DNA of 58,550 nt from assembly GCA_016933675.1 (NCBI GenBank), contig JAFGAM010000116.1:1-58550 (forward strand). Reading direction: 5' to 3'. Of the stretch, positions 23,397 through 33,926 are shown one piece after another. The number at the start of each line of letters is the position of its first letter. The first letter of the stretch is position 1. Under the pieces are notes generated by a model. The model ran no database searches and was not told the DNA's origin. It saw only the letters and a list, made by a program, of their open reading frames with translations. Source of the stretch: Candidatus Anaeroferrophillacea bacterium. Its GTDB lineage: Bacteria; Desulfobacterota; Anaeroferrophillalia; Anaeroferrophillales; Anaeroferrophillaceae. The position numbers and the translations under genes are program-made.

Positions 23397-24958
23397 GATG
23401 TCGGATACCTCTTGCGGTTTGGACGAAACCCCGGCAGCAGCAGCAGGGCGGCAATCAGGGGCGTGACGTGCGGGTGCCGGGCGAAAAAGGTGCGCGCCGC
23501 AGTCGGGTGGATGAGTGCCGTGATCGTGCCCGCAACGCCCAGTGGCAGGCTCTCGACCAGGCTGCCGTCGGGGGCGACGACGGCCGAGATGCCGGTGTTG
23601 GCGCAGCGTATCAGGTACTGCCGGTGTTCCATCGCCCGCAGCCGGGTGTGGGCCAGATGCTGGGCGGGCCCGGAACTGGTGCCGAACCAGGCGTCGTTGG
23701 TGATGTTGACAAGGAAGGCGGCGCCGTCGGCGACCGCCTGCCGCACGAGCAGGGGAAATACCCCTTCGAAACATACGGTGGGACCGAAGGTGCTGGTGCC
23801 GCACCGCATGGTGCGGGGTGACGCGCCGGGGGAAAAATCGTTGCCGGGCACCACCTTGCCGAGGAACGGAAAGATGCCGACCAGCGGGGTGAACTCGCCG
23901 TAGGGTACCAGGTGACGTTTGTCGTAGCCGGCCCGGCGGCGACCGTCGGGGCCGAAAAGGACGGCGCTGTTGTAAAATCGGAACGGTTCGTCCCGGCGGC
24001 CGGATTCCTCGTGGCGCAGCATGCCCGCCAGCAGCCAGGTGCCGCGATCGGCGGCGATTCGGGCCAGCCGCTGTTCGATCTCGGGGTGGTCCTGGAGAAA
24101 GACCGGGATGGTGGCCTCGGGCCAGACGATCAGCGACGGCCCGGCGGCGGACGGCGCCGGCGGCAGGGCGCGGGTGAGGCGCTCTAGTTGTGCCAGGTTG
24201 GCCGCGCGGAACTTCGGGTCCCACTTTTCCCGCTGGGGGATGTTGGGCTGGATCAGGGCCACGTGAACCGGTGCCGTGCCGGTGGTGGTATCCGGCGCTT
24301 GCGGCGGCAGGGCGGCGGCGCCGGCGGCGGCGAAGGGCAGCAGCAGGAGTGCCGTACAGGCTGCGGCGGCTGCCGGGCGCCGGGCCCGGACGTTCATGAT
24401 GAAACCGGCGGTGGCGGTGTTCACCAGGCAGATCAGCAACGTCGGCCCAAAGGGGCCGGTCAGCGACAGGAGATGTTTCCAGGGTTCGACCAGGGCCAGG
24501 TGCAGGCCGGTGGGGTGCCAGGGGAAACCGCCGAAGAGGGTGCCGCGGATATATTCCAGCAGCGTCCAGGCACCGGCAAGAAACAGGGTGTTGGCAACGT
24601 CGGTGGGCGGCCGCTGCTGGATCAGCAGGGCAAACAGGCCGAGATAGGTGCCCAGGTAAACCGCCAGCAGGGCCAGCACCAGCAGCGCGACGAAAAACGG
24701 CAGACCGGTGAAGTCGCGCATCGAGGTGGTGATCCAGTAGAGGCTGCCGCCAAAGGCGGCGGCGCCGGCGCCGAGCCCGGCGAGAAAGACGGTCCGTTTA
24801 CGCTGTCCGGGATGAATGGCGAGCATCAGGGGGACGAAGGCGATGTATGCCGCCCATCCCTGGCCGGGGACCGCCTGGGCGAGATAGAGGAGTACCGCGA
24901 CTGCCGGCACGGCGGCGGCCGTCACGCTTCGGCCGGACCGCGGCCGGGCCGCGGTCAT
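23393..24958 (-). CDS. lnt: Apolipoprotein N-acyltransferase
   Basis: A 521-residue inner-membrane enzyme that adds the third acyl chain to lipoproteins. About six N-terminal membrane helices (residues ~15-215) precede a periplasmic nitrilase-fold domain. Catalytic residues are visible: Glu in SLIVWPEATIPVF, Lys in GYDKRHLVPYGEFTPL and Cys in FGPTVCFEGVFPLLVRQA; LVNITNDAWFGTSSGPAQH completes the signature. A final C-terminal helix follows (VTPLIAALLLLPGF). Start ATG 24958 overlaps the corC stop (TGATG), and its stop overlaps pabB. Linkage with a CorC/HlyC-type CBS gene is the same as in many proteobacteria. Confidence 0.95.
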   Translation of the reverse strand: MTAARPRSGRSVTAAAVPAVAVLLYLAQAVPGQGWAAYIAFVPLMLAIHPGQRKRTVFLAGLGAGAAAFGGSLYWITTSMRDFTGLPFFVALLVLALLAVYLGTYLGLFALLIQQRPPTDVANTLFLAGAWTLLEYIRGTLFGGFPWHPTGLHLALVEPWKHLLSLTGPFGPTLLICLVNTATAGFIMNVRARRPAAAAACTALLLLPFAAAGAAALPPQAPDTTTGTAPVHVALIQPNIPQREKWDPKFRAANLAQLERLTRALPPAPSAAGPSLIVWPEATIPVFLQDHPEIEQRLARIAADRGTWLLAGMLRHEESGRRDEPFRFYNSAVLFGPDGRRRAGYDKRHLVPYGEFTPLVGIFPFLGKVVPGNDFSPGASPRTMRCGTSTFGPTVCFEGVFPLLVRQAVADGAAFLVNITNDAWFGTSSGPAQHLAHTRLRAMEHRQYLIRCANTGISAVVAPDGSLVESLPLGVAGTITALIHPTAARTFFARHPHVTPLIAALLLLPGFRPNRKRYPTS

Positions 24959-25842
24959 CAGCGTTCCCCGACGGCCGCCGCTTCGGAGGATGATGCGTCG
25001 AGGGGAGGCTGGGTCGGGATGAAGCGCACCCGGTGTACCCGTCGTTCGTCGGCCTCGTCGATGGTGATGGTGAAGGTGCCGTAGGTGGTGGTTTCCCCGT
25101 TTAACGGGATCTTGCCGAAGAGATAGATCACCAGGCCGCCGACACTTTCGAATTTGCCGCGGTTGTCCACCTCGATGTTGAACAGGTCCTCGATCTCCTC
25201 GATCTCGGTTTTCGCCAGGATGAGATACGAGCCGTTGTCGAGGCGGACGATGTTCTGGTCCTCTTCCTTGTGTTCCGGTCCCTCCTCGTAGATCTCGCCG
25301 ATGATCTCTTCCACCAGGTCGCTGAGGGTGACGAGCCCGGAGGTGCCGCCGTACTCGTCCACGGCGATGGCGATGTGGATGCCCTTGACGCGGAACTCCT
25401 GCAGCAGATCATGCACCTTCTTGGTCTCGGGGATGAAGTGGACCGGATGCATGATGGCGGCGGCGGTGATGGTCTCGAAATCCTTGTCGAGCCAGGCGAG
25501 GATCTCCTTGGCGGAGAGGATGCCGACGATGTTGTCGAGATTCTCTTCGTAGACCGGGTAGCGGGAGAAGCCGCTGGAGGTGATGGTGGGGATGGCCGCC
25601 GGCAGGGTCGTGTCCGCCCGCAGGGCGGTGAAATCGGTGCGCGGTACCATGATCTCGTGGACCAGGGTGTCCTTGAGCTCGATAATGCTGCTGAGCATCT
25701 CGTGGGTTTCGCCGGTGATCAGGCCGGCCTCGCCACTGGAGTTGATGATCTCGTGCAGGTCTTCTTCGGTAAACTGCTGGCCTTCGTTTCGGTGCCGGTG
25801 TAAGAGCCCCTTGAGACGAGCCAGTATTGCAGGTTTGGTCAC
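24958..25842 (-). CDS. corC: CorC/HlyC-type CBS domain protein
   Basis: A 294-residue cytoplasmic protein with two CBS domains (VHEIMVPRTDFTALRADTTL, then FSRYPVYEENLDNIVGILSA; and IMHPVHFIPETKKVHDLLQE, then HIAIAVDEYGGTSGLVTLSD) and a C-terminal transporter-associated domain (EIEDLFNIEVDNRGKFESVG, GLVIYLFGKIP). Such proteins are linked to magnesium/cobalt efflux and envelope stress; the molecular role is unsettled. GTG 25842 is chosen because AGGAGAACCGG precedes it and conserved sequence begins at TKPAILARLKGLL; ATG 25911 would add 23 unconserved residues. It is the first gene of corC-lnt-pabB-pabC. Confidence 0.88.
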   Translation of the reverse strand: MTKPAILARLKGLLHRHRNEGQQFTEEDLHEIINSSGEAGLITGETHEMLSSIIELKDTLVHEIMVPRTDFTALRADTTLPAAIPTITSSGFSRYPVYEENLDNIVGILSAKEILAWLDKDFETITAAAIMHPVHFIPETKKVHDLLQEFRVKGIHIAIAVDEYGGTSGLVTLSDLVEEIIGEIYEEGPEHKEEDQNIVRLDNGSYLILAKTEIEEIEDLFNIEVDNRGKFESVGGLVIYLFGKIPLNGETTTYGTFTITIDEADERRVHRVRFIPTQPPLDASSSEAAAVGER

Positions 25843-26506
25843 CCGGTTCTCCTCGTGTGCCGCTGATGCTGCGTGCTGGCTGTATATAGCAGAAGAACCC
25901 CGGCCTGACAAGGGGAATGGCGGGTGAAAGCGCGGCGGTATGGCCGCTGAGTTCGCCGAACGTGCCGCCGGCGCCGGTCTTGCTCAACGTCGTGAACACG
26001 GTGGTCGGCGGGATGGTGTAGCCGGCATCCCATGCCCGGCTGGTGAACCGCGCCGCCACTCGGGTTATAGTGCCATTGCAAGAGGGACGGCCGGCGCTGA
26101 GGGCGAATGATGCGGATGATGCGGATAACGGGAACTGCCGGCGGATAGCGCCGGATGTCGGCGGAAACGTCGTAGCGCTTGTCAAAATATTGTTAATGGG
26201 GTAGTCTTGCCGATACCTGACAACAGGGGCGAGGGACGAGGGGTCGGGGGCGAGACAACGGTGGCTTTCACTCGCCCCTCGCTACTGCTTCCACCATTGG
26301 CGGTGGTTTGGCGGCGATCCGTCCATCGGCCTCGTCAACCGGGTGGTTGGTTCCGGTACAATCGAAATCGACGTCGGGAACGCGGCCGCGATCGCTGAAA
26401 AAGCCGGTTCCGATGGCGATTGTGGCAGCAACGGCGGTCGGCAGCGCAATGAAGATGATCGCGGTGTTGCGCCGCCATCATCGCTGACTATGAGGGATGT
26501 TTCGCC
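25843..26506. other. Intergenic region between corC and selD
   Basis: About 660 bp between divergent genes, with no supportable ORF. 26218-26285 contains a G-rich string (GGGGCGAGGGACGAGGGGTC) and its near-complement (CACTCGCCCCTCG), which could form a hairpin. TTGTCA-17 bases-TAGTCT at about 26176-26205 is a possible plus-strand promoter, ~300 bp before selD. Confidence 0.4.
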
Positions 26507-27589
26507 ATGAGCGTAGAACCCCGGCCGCGGCTGACCGGTCAGTCTGCCGCTTCCGGCTGAGCGGCCAAAATAGGTCCGGCGGACCTGCATCAGGTGCTTG
26601 CGGGGCTGGAGATCCCCGCCGATGAACGTCTGCTGGTCGGCATCGACGGTGCCGATGACGCCGGGGTCTACCTGCTGGACGACGACCGGGCGCTGGTGCA
26701 GACGCTGGATTTCTTCACCCCGATGGTGGACGATCCCCGTCGCTTCGGCCGCATCGCCGCCGCCAACGCCTTCAGCGATATCTATGCCATGGGCGGGCAG
26801 CCGCTCACCGCGATGAATATCGTCGCCTTTCCCATCAAAAGCCTGGCTCCTACGGTACTGCGCGATATCCTTATCGGGGCGCTGGAAAAGATCGCCGAAG
26901 CCGGGGCGGTGCTGGCCGGCGGCCACAGCATCGACGATCCGGAGATTAAGTTCGGCCTGTCGGTTACCGGCATCGTCCATCCGCGGCACATCTGGCGCAA
27001 TACCGGGGGGCGCCCCGGCGATCGGCTGGTGCTGACCAAATCGCTCGGCACCGGGGTGCTGGCCACTGCCCTGAAGGCGGGCTTCTGCTCCGAGGATGAA
27101 ATCACCGCGGCGCTCGATCTGATGGAACACCTGAACCGCCTGCCCGCGCCTGGTGCTGGCGACAATGAAAACGGCGGCGGCTGGCGGGCGGCGGTACACG
27201 CCTGTACCGATGTTACCGGCTTCGGCCTGCTCGGGCATCTCGGCGAGATGGTGGCTGACGATGCCGTCGGCGCCGAGGTTGTCGCCGGTCGGGTGCCGAT
27301 CCTGCCGGGAGCCGATACCTTCTGCGCCATGGGTATGTTTCCCGAAGGCGGCAGTCGCAACCGGGAGTTCTTCGCCTGCCGGGTGGTGCGGGAAGCCGGT
27401 GTCGACGATGTCCGTTTCGATCTGTTCTTCGATCCCCAGACCTCCGGCGGGCTGCTCTTCGCGGTGGATCCCGGGGGGGCGGCGGCGCTTTTGGAGATGC
27501 TGGCGGCGGCGGGACACGACGCCCGCGATATCGGCCGGCTGACGGCGGAGCATCCGGGGCGGATCGTGGTGCGGGCCGCGGACTCGTGA
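26507..27589 (+). CDS. selD: Selenide, water dikinase with predicted selenocysteine
   Basis: SelD makes selenophosphate from selenide and ATP for selenocysteine and selenouridine synthesis. The downstream 331 codons are typical: LLVGIDGADDAGVYLLDD, LVQTLDFFTPMVDDPRRFGR, AAANAFSDIYAMGGQPLTAM, LAGGHSIDDPEIKFGLSVTG, DVTGFGLLGHLGEM and DPQTSGGLLFAV. In the same frame ATG 26507 begins MSVEPRPRLTGQSAASG, followed by TGA (26558-26560) and AAKIGPADLHQVLAG. The TGA falls exactly where SelD proteins have catalytic Cys or Sec (G-C/U-x-x-K), with the essential Lys three codons later. A compact hairpin follows it (26572-26586). The total is 360 residues with Sec18. Gene finders would start at GTG 26594 and lose the active site. 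This implies selABC/tRNA-Sec elsewhere in the genome. Confidence 0.92.
26572..26586 (+). promoter_or_regulatory. Candidate SECIS hairpin in selD
   Basis: AGGTCC (26572-26577), loop GGC and GGACCT (26581-26586) form a 6-bp stem starting 11 bases after the TGA codon, the distance range in which bacterial SECIS elements bind SelB. The loop is short, and the exact apical bases would need folding or comparison with related genes. Confidence 0.55.
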
Positions 27590-27656
27590 AGCGCCCCTGC
27601 TGACGGTATCATCGCCGTGCCCAACCGGTAACGGCGATTCGTGAAGCGCCCCTGCT
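27584..27656 (+). repeat. 18-bp direct repeat flanking a hairpin after selD
   Basis: TCGTGAAGCGCCCCTGCT occurs at 27584-27601 (overlapping the selD stop) and again at 27639-27656. Between them ATCGCCGT (27611-27618) and ACGGCGAT (27631-27638) form a perfect 8-bp stem. This could be a transcription-stop structure without a T-run, or a small duplicated element. Confidence 0.7.
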
Positions 27657-27736
27657 ACCGGAAGGGAGATGCCGCGATCCCGGGGCCATGACGATGTTCC
27701 CGGTGAGTTGCGGTTCTTGAGGTTACATTTTATATC

Positions 27737-30028
27737 ATGCATGCAGAAAACCGTTGCCGCATCCCTGAACTGCTCGCTCCGGCGGGTGGTCTCGAGGCCT
27801 TCTTCGCCGCCCTGGACGCCGGTGCCGACGCCATCTACGTCGGCGGCAAGGAATTCAGCGCCCGGCAACGGGCACAGAATTTTTCCCTTTACGAACTCGC
27901 CCGGATGATCCCCTATGCCCACGGCCGCGGGGTGCGGGTGTATGTTGCCGTCAATACCCTTGTCAAGGAGCAGGAATTCGCCGCGCTGGGCGATTTTATC
28001 GGTCGCATTGCCGATTTCGGCGCCGACGCGGTGATCGTCCAGGATCCCGGTGTGCTCGCCTTTGTGCGCCGCTCCTTTCCGGAGCTGCCGGTGCATGTCT
28101 CCACCCAGCTATCGATCCACAGCGCTGCCGGGGTCAACGCGCTTGCCGCTCTCGGTTGCCGTCGGGTGGTACTCGCCCGCGAGCTGTCACTGGCGGAAAT
28201 CGGGGATGTGGTGCGGCAATCCCGGATCGATGTCGAGGTGTTCGTTTTCGGCGCCCTGTGCCTGTCCGTCGCCGGACAGTGCCAGCTCAGCAGCTACTTC
28301 GGGGGTCAGAGCGGCAACCGCGGCCGTTGTACCCAGCCCTGCCGGCGCACCTGGACGGTGAACGGCACGGCCGGCACCTGGCTGTCGCCGACCGATTTCT
28401 CGGCCCTCGAGTTTTTGCCGCACCTGGTGGATATGGGAGTGGCGTCGCTGAAGATCGAGGGCCGGCTGAAGGATTCGCGCTACGTGTCAGTGGTTACCGG
28501 CGTGTTTCGCCGGGCGCTGGATCTCCTCCGCCGCGGTGAAACCCTGGAACCTTCGCTGCTGGACGAACTGCGGCGGGACCTGGAAAGTGCCTATACCCGC
28601 CGGCTGACAACCGCCAACCTCACCGGTGTTTATCCCGTCGATATGGTTGATCCCCGCAGTCCGGCCAGTATGGGTATCGCCGTCGGCAGTATCCGGCGGG
28701 TGGAGGGGAAACGGGCACTGGTGGAATTTTATCCCCCGCCGGCCCCTGGCGACCGGCTGAAGGTGGTCGGTGACCGGTTCGGCGGCAGCGGCAACGCCTT
28801 TACCCTCAAAACGGCGCCGAAACCGGCGGCCGGTGAAGAACCCCTGGGCGACGGAATGAAAAACACCGCTGCCGGGGATGCCGCCGGGTGTGCCGGAGAC
28901 AACGACGAGAGGCTGTTCGTTATTGCTCTGCCGGTGCCGGCGGCCCCCGGCGACCGGCTGTTCAAGGTGGGGGAAAAGGACCGCTATGCCGCTCGTGGCG
29001 GGCGCTACTGGCTGGAAAAACTGAAACGCGAAGTTCCCGAAGCGCGCTCCGCCCGGACGGTTCTCGCGGGCGGCGTGGGCGCGGGTACGGGGGTCGGGTT
29101 GTTGCCGGCAGTCGCTTCGTCCGGGACGGATGATCCCGCCGCGATCGTGGCCGTAACGCCGGCGGCCGCGGCGTCGGCCGGAGCGCCGGCGGCCAGCACC
29201 CCGCCGCCGGCTCGCGGCGTTCTCGATGCCTCCTGGCTGGTGCGGGTAAAGGGTCTGGCGGCGTTGACGTACTGGTATGACAGCGGTTCCGACATCCGTC
29301 TTGCCGTCGATCTGAGCGGCCGTGTCCGGCGGTCGCTGGCCGACCGGAGCTGTTCCCTGCGGGCGCGCTTTCCCAATCTTGCCTGGTGGTTGCCGGCGAT
29401 TAATTTTCCCGCCGCCGAAAGGGCGCTGGGTGTCGATCTCGAGCTGCTGCTCGAACTTGGCTACCGTCATTTCGTCGCCAACAACATGGCGCATTTCCGT
29501 CTCTTCGCCGAAGTGGCGCCGGGCCTCGACGACCTGTGGCTCGCTGCCGGGCCGCAGGTGCCGGTGAGCAACGTCGCCGCCGCCGGTCTCTGCGCTGCCA
29601 TGGGGGCGGCGGCGGTGACCCTCTGCCCCGAACTGGACGAGCCTTCGGTGGTCTCCCTGCTTACCGCCCTGCCGGCCGGAATCCGGCCGGCGATGGTGGC
29701 CTTCGGCTATCCGCCGCTGCTTGCCACGCGTATGCCGCTGGCCCCCGAGGCACTGCGGCATCACCTGGTTTCCGCCCGTCGTGAGCGGCTGGCGGCGGTG
29801 GCATACGACGACTTGACGGTACTGCTGCCGGAAGAGCCGGTGTCCTGGCTGTTCCGGCCGGGTCTCAAGACCGCCAGCCGCCGGATGCTCAAGATCGTCG
29901 ATCTCGCCCTCGTTCCTCCCGGCGGTTGGCGGCCGGAATCCCTCGCCGAACTTCAGCGTCGGGCCGGCAGCCGCCAGCCCTCCGCCCCGGGGCCGGGAGC
30001 CTACAATCTGACCCGTACCTGGAGTTGA
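27737..30028 (+). CDS. U32 family peptidase/RNA-modification protein with DUF3656
   Basis: A 763-residue member of the U32 family (relatives include YegQ/RlhA/TrhP, which act in RNA hydroxylation; older names say 'collagenase'). Motifs are ELLAPAGGLEAFFAALDAGA, DAIYVGG, VYVAVNTLV, VSTQLSIHSAAGVNALAALG and the Cys-rich signature GALCLSVAGQCQLSSYFGGQ, then NRGRCTQPCRR, whose cysteines may hold an Fe-S cluster. IEGRLKDSRYVSVVTGVFRR closes the catalytic part; a DUF3656-like beta region follows from about residue 290. Residues ~445-495 are an Ala/Gly/Pro-rich insertion. The C-terminal quarter (YRHFVANNMAHFRLFAE...) resembles a second partial barrel. The start is set by conservation; the RBS is weak. 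Confidence 0.85.
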   Translation: MHAENRCRIPELLAPAGGLEAFFAALDAGADAIYVGGKEFSARQRAQNFSLYELARMIPYAHGRGVRVYVAVNTLVKEQEFAALGDFIGRIADFGADAVIVQDPGVLAFVRRSFPELPVHVSTQLSIHSAAGVNALAALGCRRVVLARELSLAEIGDVVRQSRIDVEVFVFGALCLSVAGQCQLSSYFGGQSGNRGRCTQPCRRTWTVNGTAGTWLSPTDFSALEFLPHLVDMGVASLKIEGRLKDSRYVSVVTGVFRRALDLLRRGETLEPSLLDELRRDLESAYTRRLTTANLTGVYPVDMVDPRSPASMGIAVGSIRRVEGKRALVEFYPPPAPGDRLKVVGDRFGGSGNAFTLKTAPKPAAGEEPLGDGMKNTAAGDAAGCAGDNDERLFVIALPVPAAPGDRLFKVGEKDRYAARGGRYWLEKLKREVPEARSARTVLAGGVGAGTGVGLLPAVASSGTDDPAAIVAVTPAAAASAGAPAASTPPPARGVLDASWLVRVKGLAALTYWYDSGSDIRLAVDLSGRVRRSLADRSCSLRARFPNLAWWLPAINFPAAERALGVDLELLLELGYRHFVANNMAHFRLFAEVAPGLDDLWLAAGPQVPVSNVAAAGLCAAMGAAAVTLCPELDEPSVVSLLTALPAGIRPAMVAFGYPPLLATRMPLAPEALRHHLVSARRERLAAVAYDDLTVLLPEEPVSWLFRPGLKTASRRMLKIVDLALVPPGGWRPESLAELQRRAGSRQPSAPGPGAYNLTRTWS

Positions 30029-30116
30029 AGCCGCGTCGTCATCCTTTCCCCCCCTCGGTCTTGCCCGGTTCCAACACGGCTGCGGGGCCGCCGCCTGTCA
30101 GTCACGGTTTCACTTT

Positions 30117-30151
30117 GATGATGGTTTCGCAACTACTCCATCATCTTTTTT
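30117..30151 (+). terminator. Rho-independent terminator after the U32 gene
   Basis: GATGATGG (30117-30124), a 13-base loop and CCATCATC (30138-30145) form a perfect 8-bp stem directly followed by six T. The loop TTTCGCAACTACT resembles the edge of dispersed element B (TTTCGCAACAACA at 33274), so this terminator may derive from that element family. Confidence 0.75.
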
Positions 30152-30215
30152 GGTGACATGTCCTAAGCGTTTGTATTTTCAGGGTAAAATTTTTTTGTTA
30201 CGGAAAAATTTGTGC

Positions 30216-30244
30216 TTGATTTTTCTCCGCAACATGTGTAGTAT
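30216..30244 (+). promoter_or_regulatory. Sigma-70 promoter of groES-groEL
   Basis: TTGATT (30216-30221), 17 bases, then TAGTAT (30239-30244). Transcription would start at about 30251, immediately before the CIRCE operator, the usual arrangement for HrcA-controlled groE. Confidence 0.8.
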
Positions 30245-30252
30245 CCGCCCCG

Positions 30253-30279
30253 TTAGCACTCCACGGAAATGAGTGCTAA
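30253..30279 (+). promoter_or_regulatory. CIRCE operator (HrcA-binding site)
   Basis: TTAGCACTC, nine bases, GAGTGCTAA: an exact match to the CIRCE consensus inverted repeat. It sits at the predicted transcription start of groES, so heat-shock induction by HrcA release is expected. hrcA itself is not in the window. Confidence 0.97.
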
Positions 30280-30392
30280 CAAGAGGGTGCGGCCGTTGTC
30301 GGCCGCGGCGTGAACAAGCGGGCGCGGACACGCCGACGGCGTGGCTGCGTTCGAAAGTACCCGAAACGCTGTCAAGGTCAAGGAGGAAAAGC

Positions 30393-30716
30393 ATGAACAT
30401 CAGGCCGTTGCAGGACCGTATCATTGTCAAACGGGTGGAAGAGGAAGAAAAGACCAAGGGCGGGATCATCATTCCCGACGCGGCGAAGGAAAAGCCCATG
30501 CAGGGTGAAGTCATTGCCGTCGGCAAGGGCAAGGTGAAGGAAGATGGTACCGTGCAGCCGCTGGATCTCAAGGTCGGCGACCGCATTCTGTTCGGCAAGT
30601 ATGCCGGTACCGAGATCAAGCTCGACGGGGTCGAGTACCTGATCATGCGTGAGGACGATGTCCTCGGTGTCCTCGGCACCGGTGACTGCGGCTGCGGCTG
30701 CGGTTGTTCCGCCTGA
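30393..30716 (+). CDS. groES: Co-chaperonin GroES with a Cys-rich tail
   Basis: The 107-residue lid of the GroEL chaperonin. The fold is intact: [20 protein letters not shown], the mobile loop [39 protein letters not shown] and [13 protein letters not shown]. Family members normally end here; this one continues [13 protein letters not shown] with four cysteines alternating with glycine, a likely metal-binding or redox tail, loosely comparable to the metal-binding C-terminus of Helicobacter HspA. Start ATG 30393 has AAGGAGG 7 bases upstream. It is co-transcribed with groEL (67 bp gap) under CIRCE control. Confidence 0.97.
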   Translation: MNIRPLQDRIIVKRVEEEEKTKGGIIIPDAAKEKPMQGEVIAVGKGKVKEDGTVQPLDLKVGDRILFGKYAGTEIKLDGVEYLIMREDDVLGVLGTGDCGCGCGCSA

Positions 30717-30759
30717 GTGCCCGGTTCCACTGACTGACGTTACGTATATCCTGTTATAG

Positions 30760-32433
<1,674 letters not shown>

Positions 32434-32510
32434 GCTGCCGGTTGCCGACCACCGAATGCCCGGTGCTCCGGTGGCCGACCTCAACCGTTTCAGTACCAAT
32501 AACGCAGACG

Positions 32511-32543
32511 AAAAGCCCCGGCCGGGAAAGGCCGGGGCTTTTT
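32511..32543 (+). terminator. Rho-independent terminator of the groE operon
   Basis: AAAAGCCCCGGCC, loop GGGAAA, GGCCGGGGCTTTTTT: a nine-base GC stem extended by A-T pairs and ending in six T. Confidence 0.93.
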
Positions 32544-32660
32544 TGATGCCCTGGGAGGAATTCAATCTTTCCTATTGGCGGTCTTCGTTTCCCGCACCGG
32601 GCGTGTTCATCCGTCTCCGCGTGTCGAGCTCCGCATGGCAAGCGATTGGGGGGCGGCAGC

Positions 32661-32730
32661 CACAGCCGTTACAGCCGTTACAGCCGTCAACGCTGTCACC
32701 GCCCTGTCAACGCCGTCACCGCCGGTGGCG
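32661..32730 (+). repeat. Degenerate 9-bp tandem repeat
   Basis: About seven units of an ACAGCCGTT-like 9-mer (variants AACGCTGTC, AACGCCGTC, ACCGCCxGT). It is non-coding, between the groE terminator and a convergent small gene. Confidence 0.7.
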
Positions 32731-32884
32731 TTAAAAGGGGCCTGCATGAACCCGGCCCCGGCCTGAAAACGGCTGTCGGGGCCGGGCTTGTTAGGGGTTG
32801 ATTGTCGTAAATCGCGCTGCCGGAGTGCGGTTCCCGGAATCCCCGCCGATAGTCGGACCGACGGTGCCGGCTTACACTGCACCG

Positions 32885-33181
32885 CTATTTTTCGTGCTTG
32901 ATAACCGGGTCGCCCATCTCCGCGAAGGAGAAGTTGAGGAAGATGTGGCTGCCGATGTAGTCGAGTACCCGCATGTCGTTCGTTTCCGCCAGATCCTGGG
33001 CTACCAGTTCGTAATAGTTGCCGTATTTCGCCTTGCAGGAATCGATGGGCACCTCGTACATGATGAATTTCTTGATGTTCTTGCTTTCCAGTTTGGTGAT
33101 GAATACCGGGTTGTCGAGGGACTCATAGGACGACAGGATGAGAATAGGGCCGGTACCGGTAAACAGAATTGCCGCTTTCAT
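32885..33181 (-). CDS. Conserved small cytosolic protein of unknown function
   Basis: A 98-residue protein beginning KAAILFTGTGPILILSSYES and containing KNIKKFIMYEVPID, then MRVLDYIGSHIFLNFSFAEM. I recall similar small proteins in Desulfobacterota and other anaerobes annotated only as 'cytosolic protein'; no function or catalytic motif is evident. The start is supported by AAGGAG 8 bases upstream. It is monocistronic by position: the downstream side holds a GC-rich inverted repeat (32752-32791) and the upstream side a long non-coding region with dispersed element B. Confidence 0.72.
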   Translation of the reverse strand: MKAAILFTGTGPILILSSYESLDNPVFITKLESKNIKKFIMYEVPIDSCKAKYGNYYELVAQDLAETNDMRVLDYIGSHIFLNFSFAEMGDPVIKHEK

Positions 33182-33926
33182 GATTTTTCTCCTTTCTGCG
33201 GTGCAACAATCGTCAAGGATTTACATACCTGGAACCATAGGCGGGGAGCTCGTCCTTGTCAAGCATGATTGGCGGTTTCGCAACAACACCATCTTCATCG
33301 TTGCCTGCCCGGCCGGTGTGTGCCGCATGCGGACCGGGCTGTCGGCGGAGTCACTGCGGCGTAGTTCCAGGCACGCCCTGCACCTTGTATCTTTCCAGGA
33401 TCATGACAAACAAACCATGTCGGGGGGGTGGTCCCGGTAATGGTGGCGCGGCCCGCTTCGCCTCCGGGACGTGAAACCCGCGCATGAGCGCATGGCGTGC
33501 CGCGAATCTGCGGTCGTAACGGTGCCGGCCCGTTTTGACGGATGTGCCGGTTGCTGCGGCGCCATCGTGATTGACGGAACCGTAATGATTGCGGTAAAAC
33601 GCCGGATTGAAGATGGAATTGCTACGCCGCCGTCAACAGTAACCCACCGGTACGGCGGCCGTTGCCGATCGCGGGCCACGGCGGGCGGCATATATCTTGC
33701 GTCTCCGGCGTGATGCACCGGCGGTAACGCCGGGATCGTCGGTTCGGCACGGTGATCCTCTATGGCGGCCTGCCGTCGGCTGGTGAAAAAAACTACCGGA
33801 GCGGTGAAAAGCTACGCTCTGCTTGGCGATGAGGAGACGCCGGCGCTGCTGCGGGCCGGACATGACGGTTCATGGCGGGAATGCCGGCGGTTTTTTTGTG
33901 GTCGGTAACGGGGGAGGAGAGAGACG
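33182..33926. other. Long intergenic region containing element B
   Basis: About 745 bp with no convincing gene. 33264-33345 is dispersed-element copy B. 33740-33870 has a short frame (VILYGGLPSAGEKNYRSGEK) that looks protein-like but stops quickly and may be a decayed gene. 33530-33610 contains GGAACCGTAATGATTGCGG, similar to the ends of the 34.7 kb element. Confidence 0.4.
33264..33345 (+). repeat. Dispersed intergenic element, copy B
   Basis: This copy reads GGCGGTTTCGCAACAACACC, then ATCTTCATCGTTGCCTGCC, a stem of different sequence (CCGGT...ACCGG with inner CCGC/GCGG), then GGCGGAGTCACTGCGGCGTA. The last block matches CATCGCGGCGTA in copy A. It is co-directional with the DUF6125 gene ~580 bp downstream. 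Confidence 0.75.

Noticed and set aside
21996-24224. 742-codon version of the PabB frame
   Set aside because: The upstream 276 codons lie inside lnt in another frame and are low-complexity; the ATG overlapping the lnt stop at 23396 begins the conserved protein.
32661-32730. Possible CRISPR array
   Set aside because: Units are degenerate 9-mers without spacers; no cas genes are present in the window.
33471-33713. An 80-codon frame in the intergenic region before the DUF6125 gene
   Set aside because: No conserved features and overlapping alternative frames; insufficient support for a gene.
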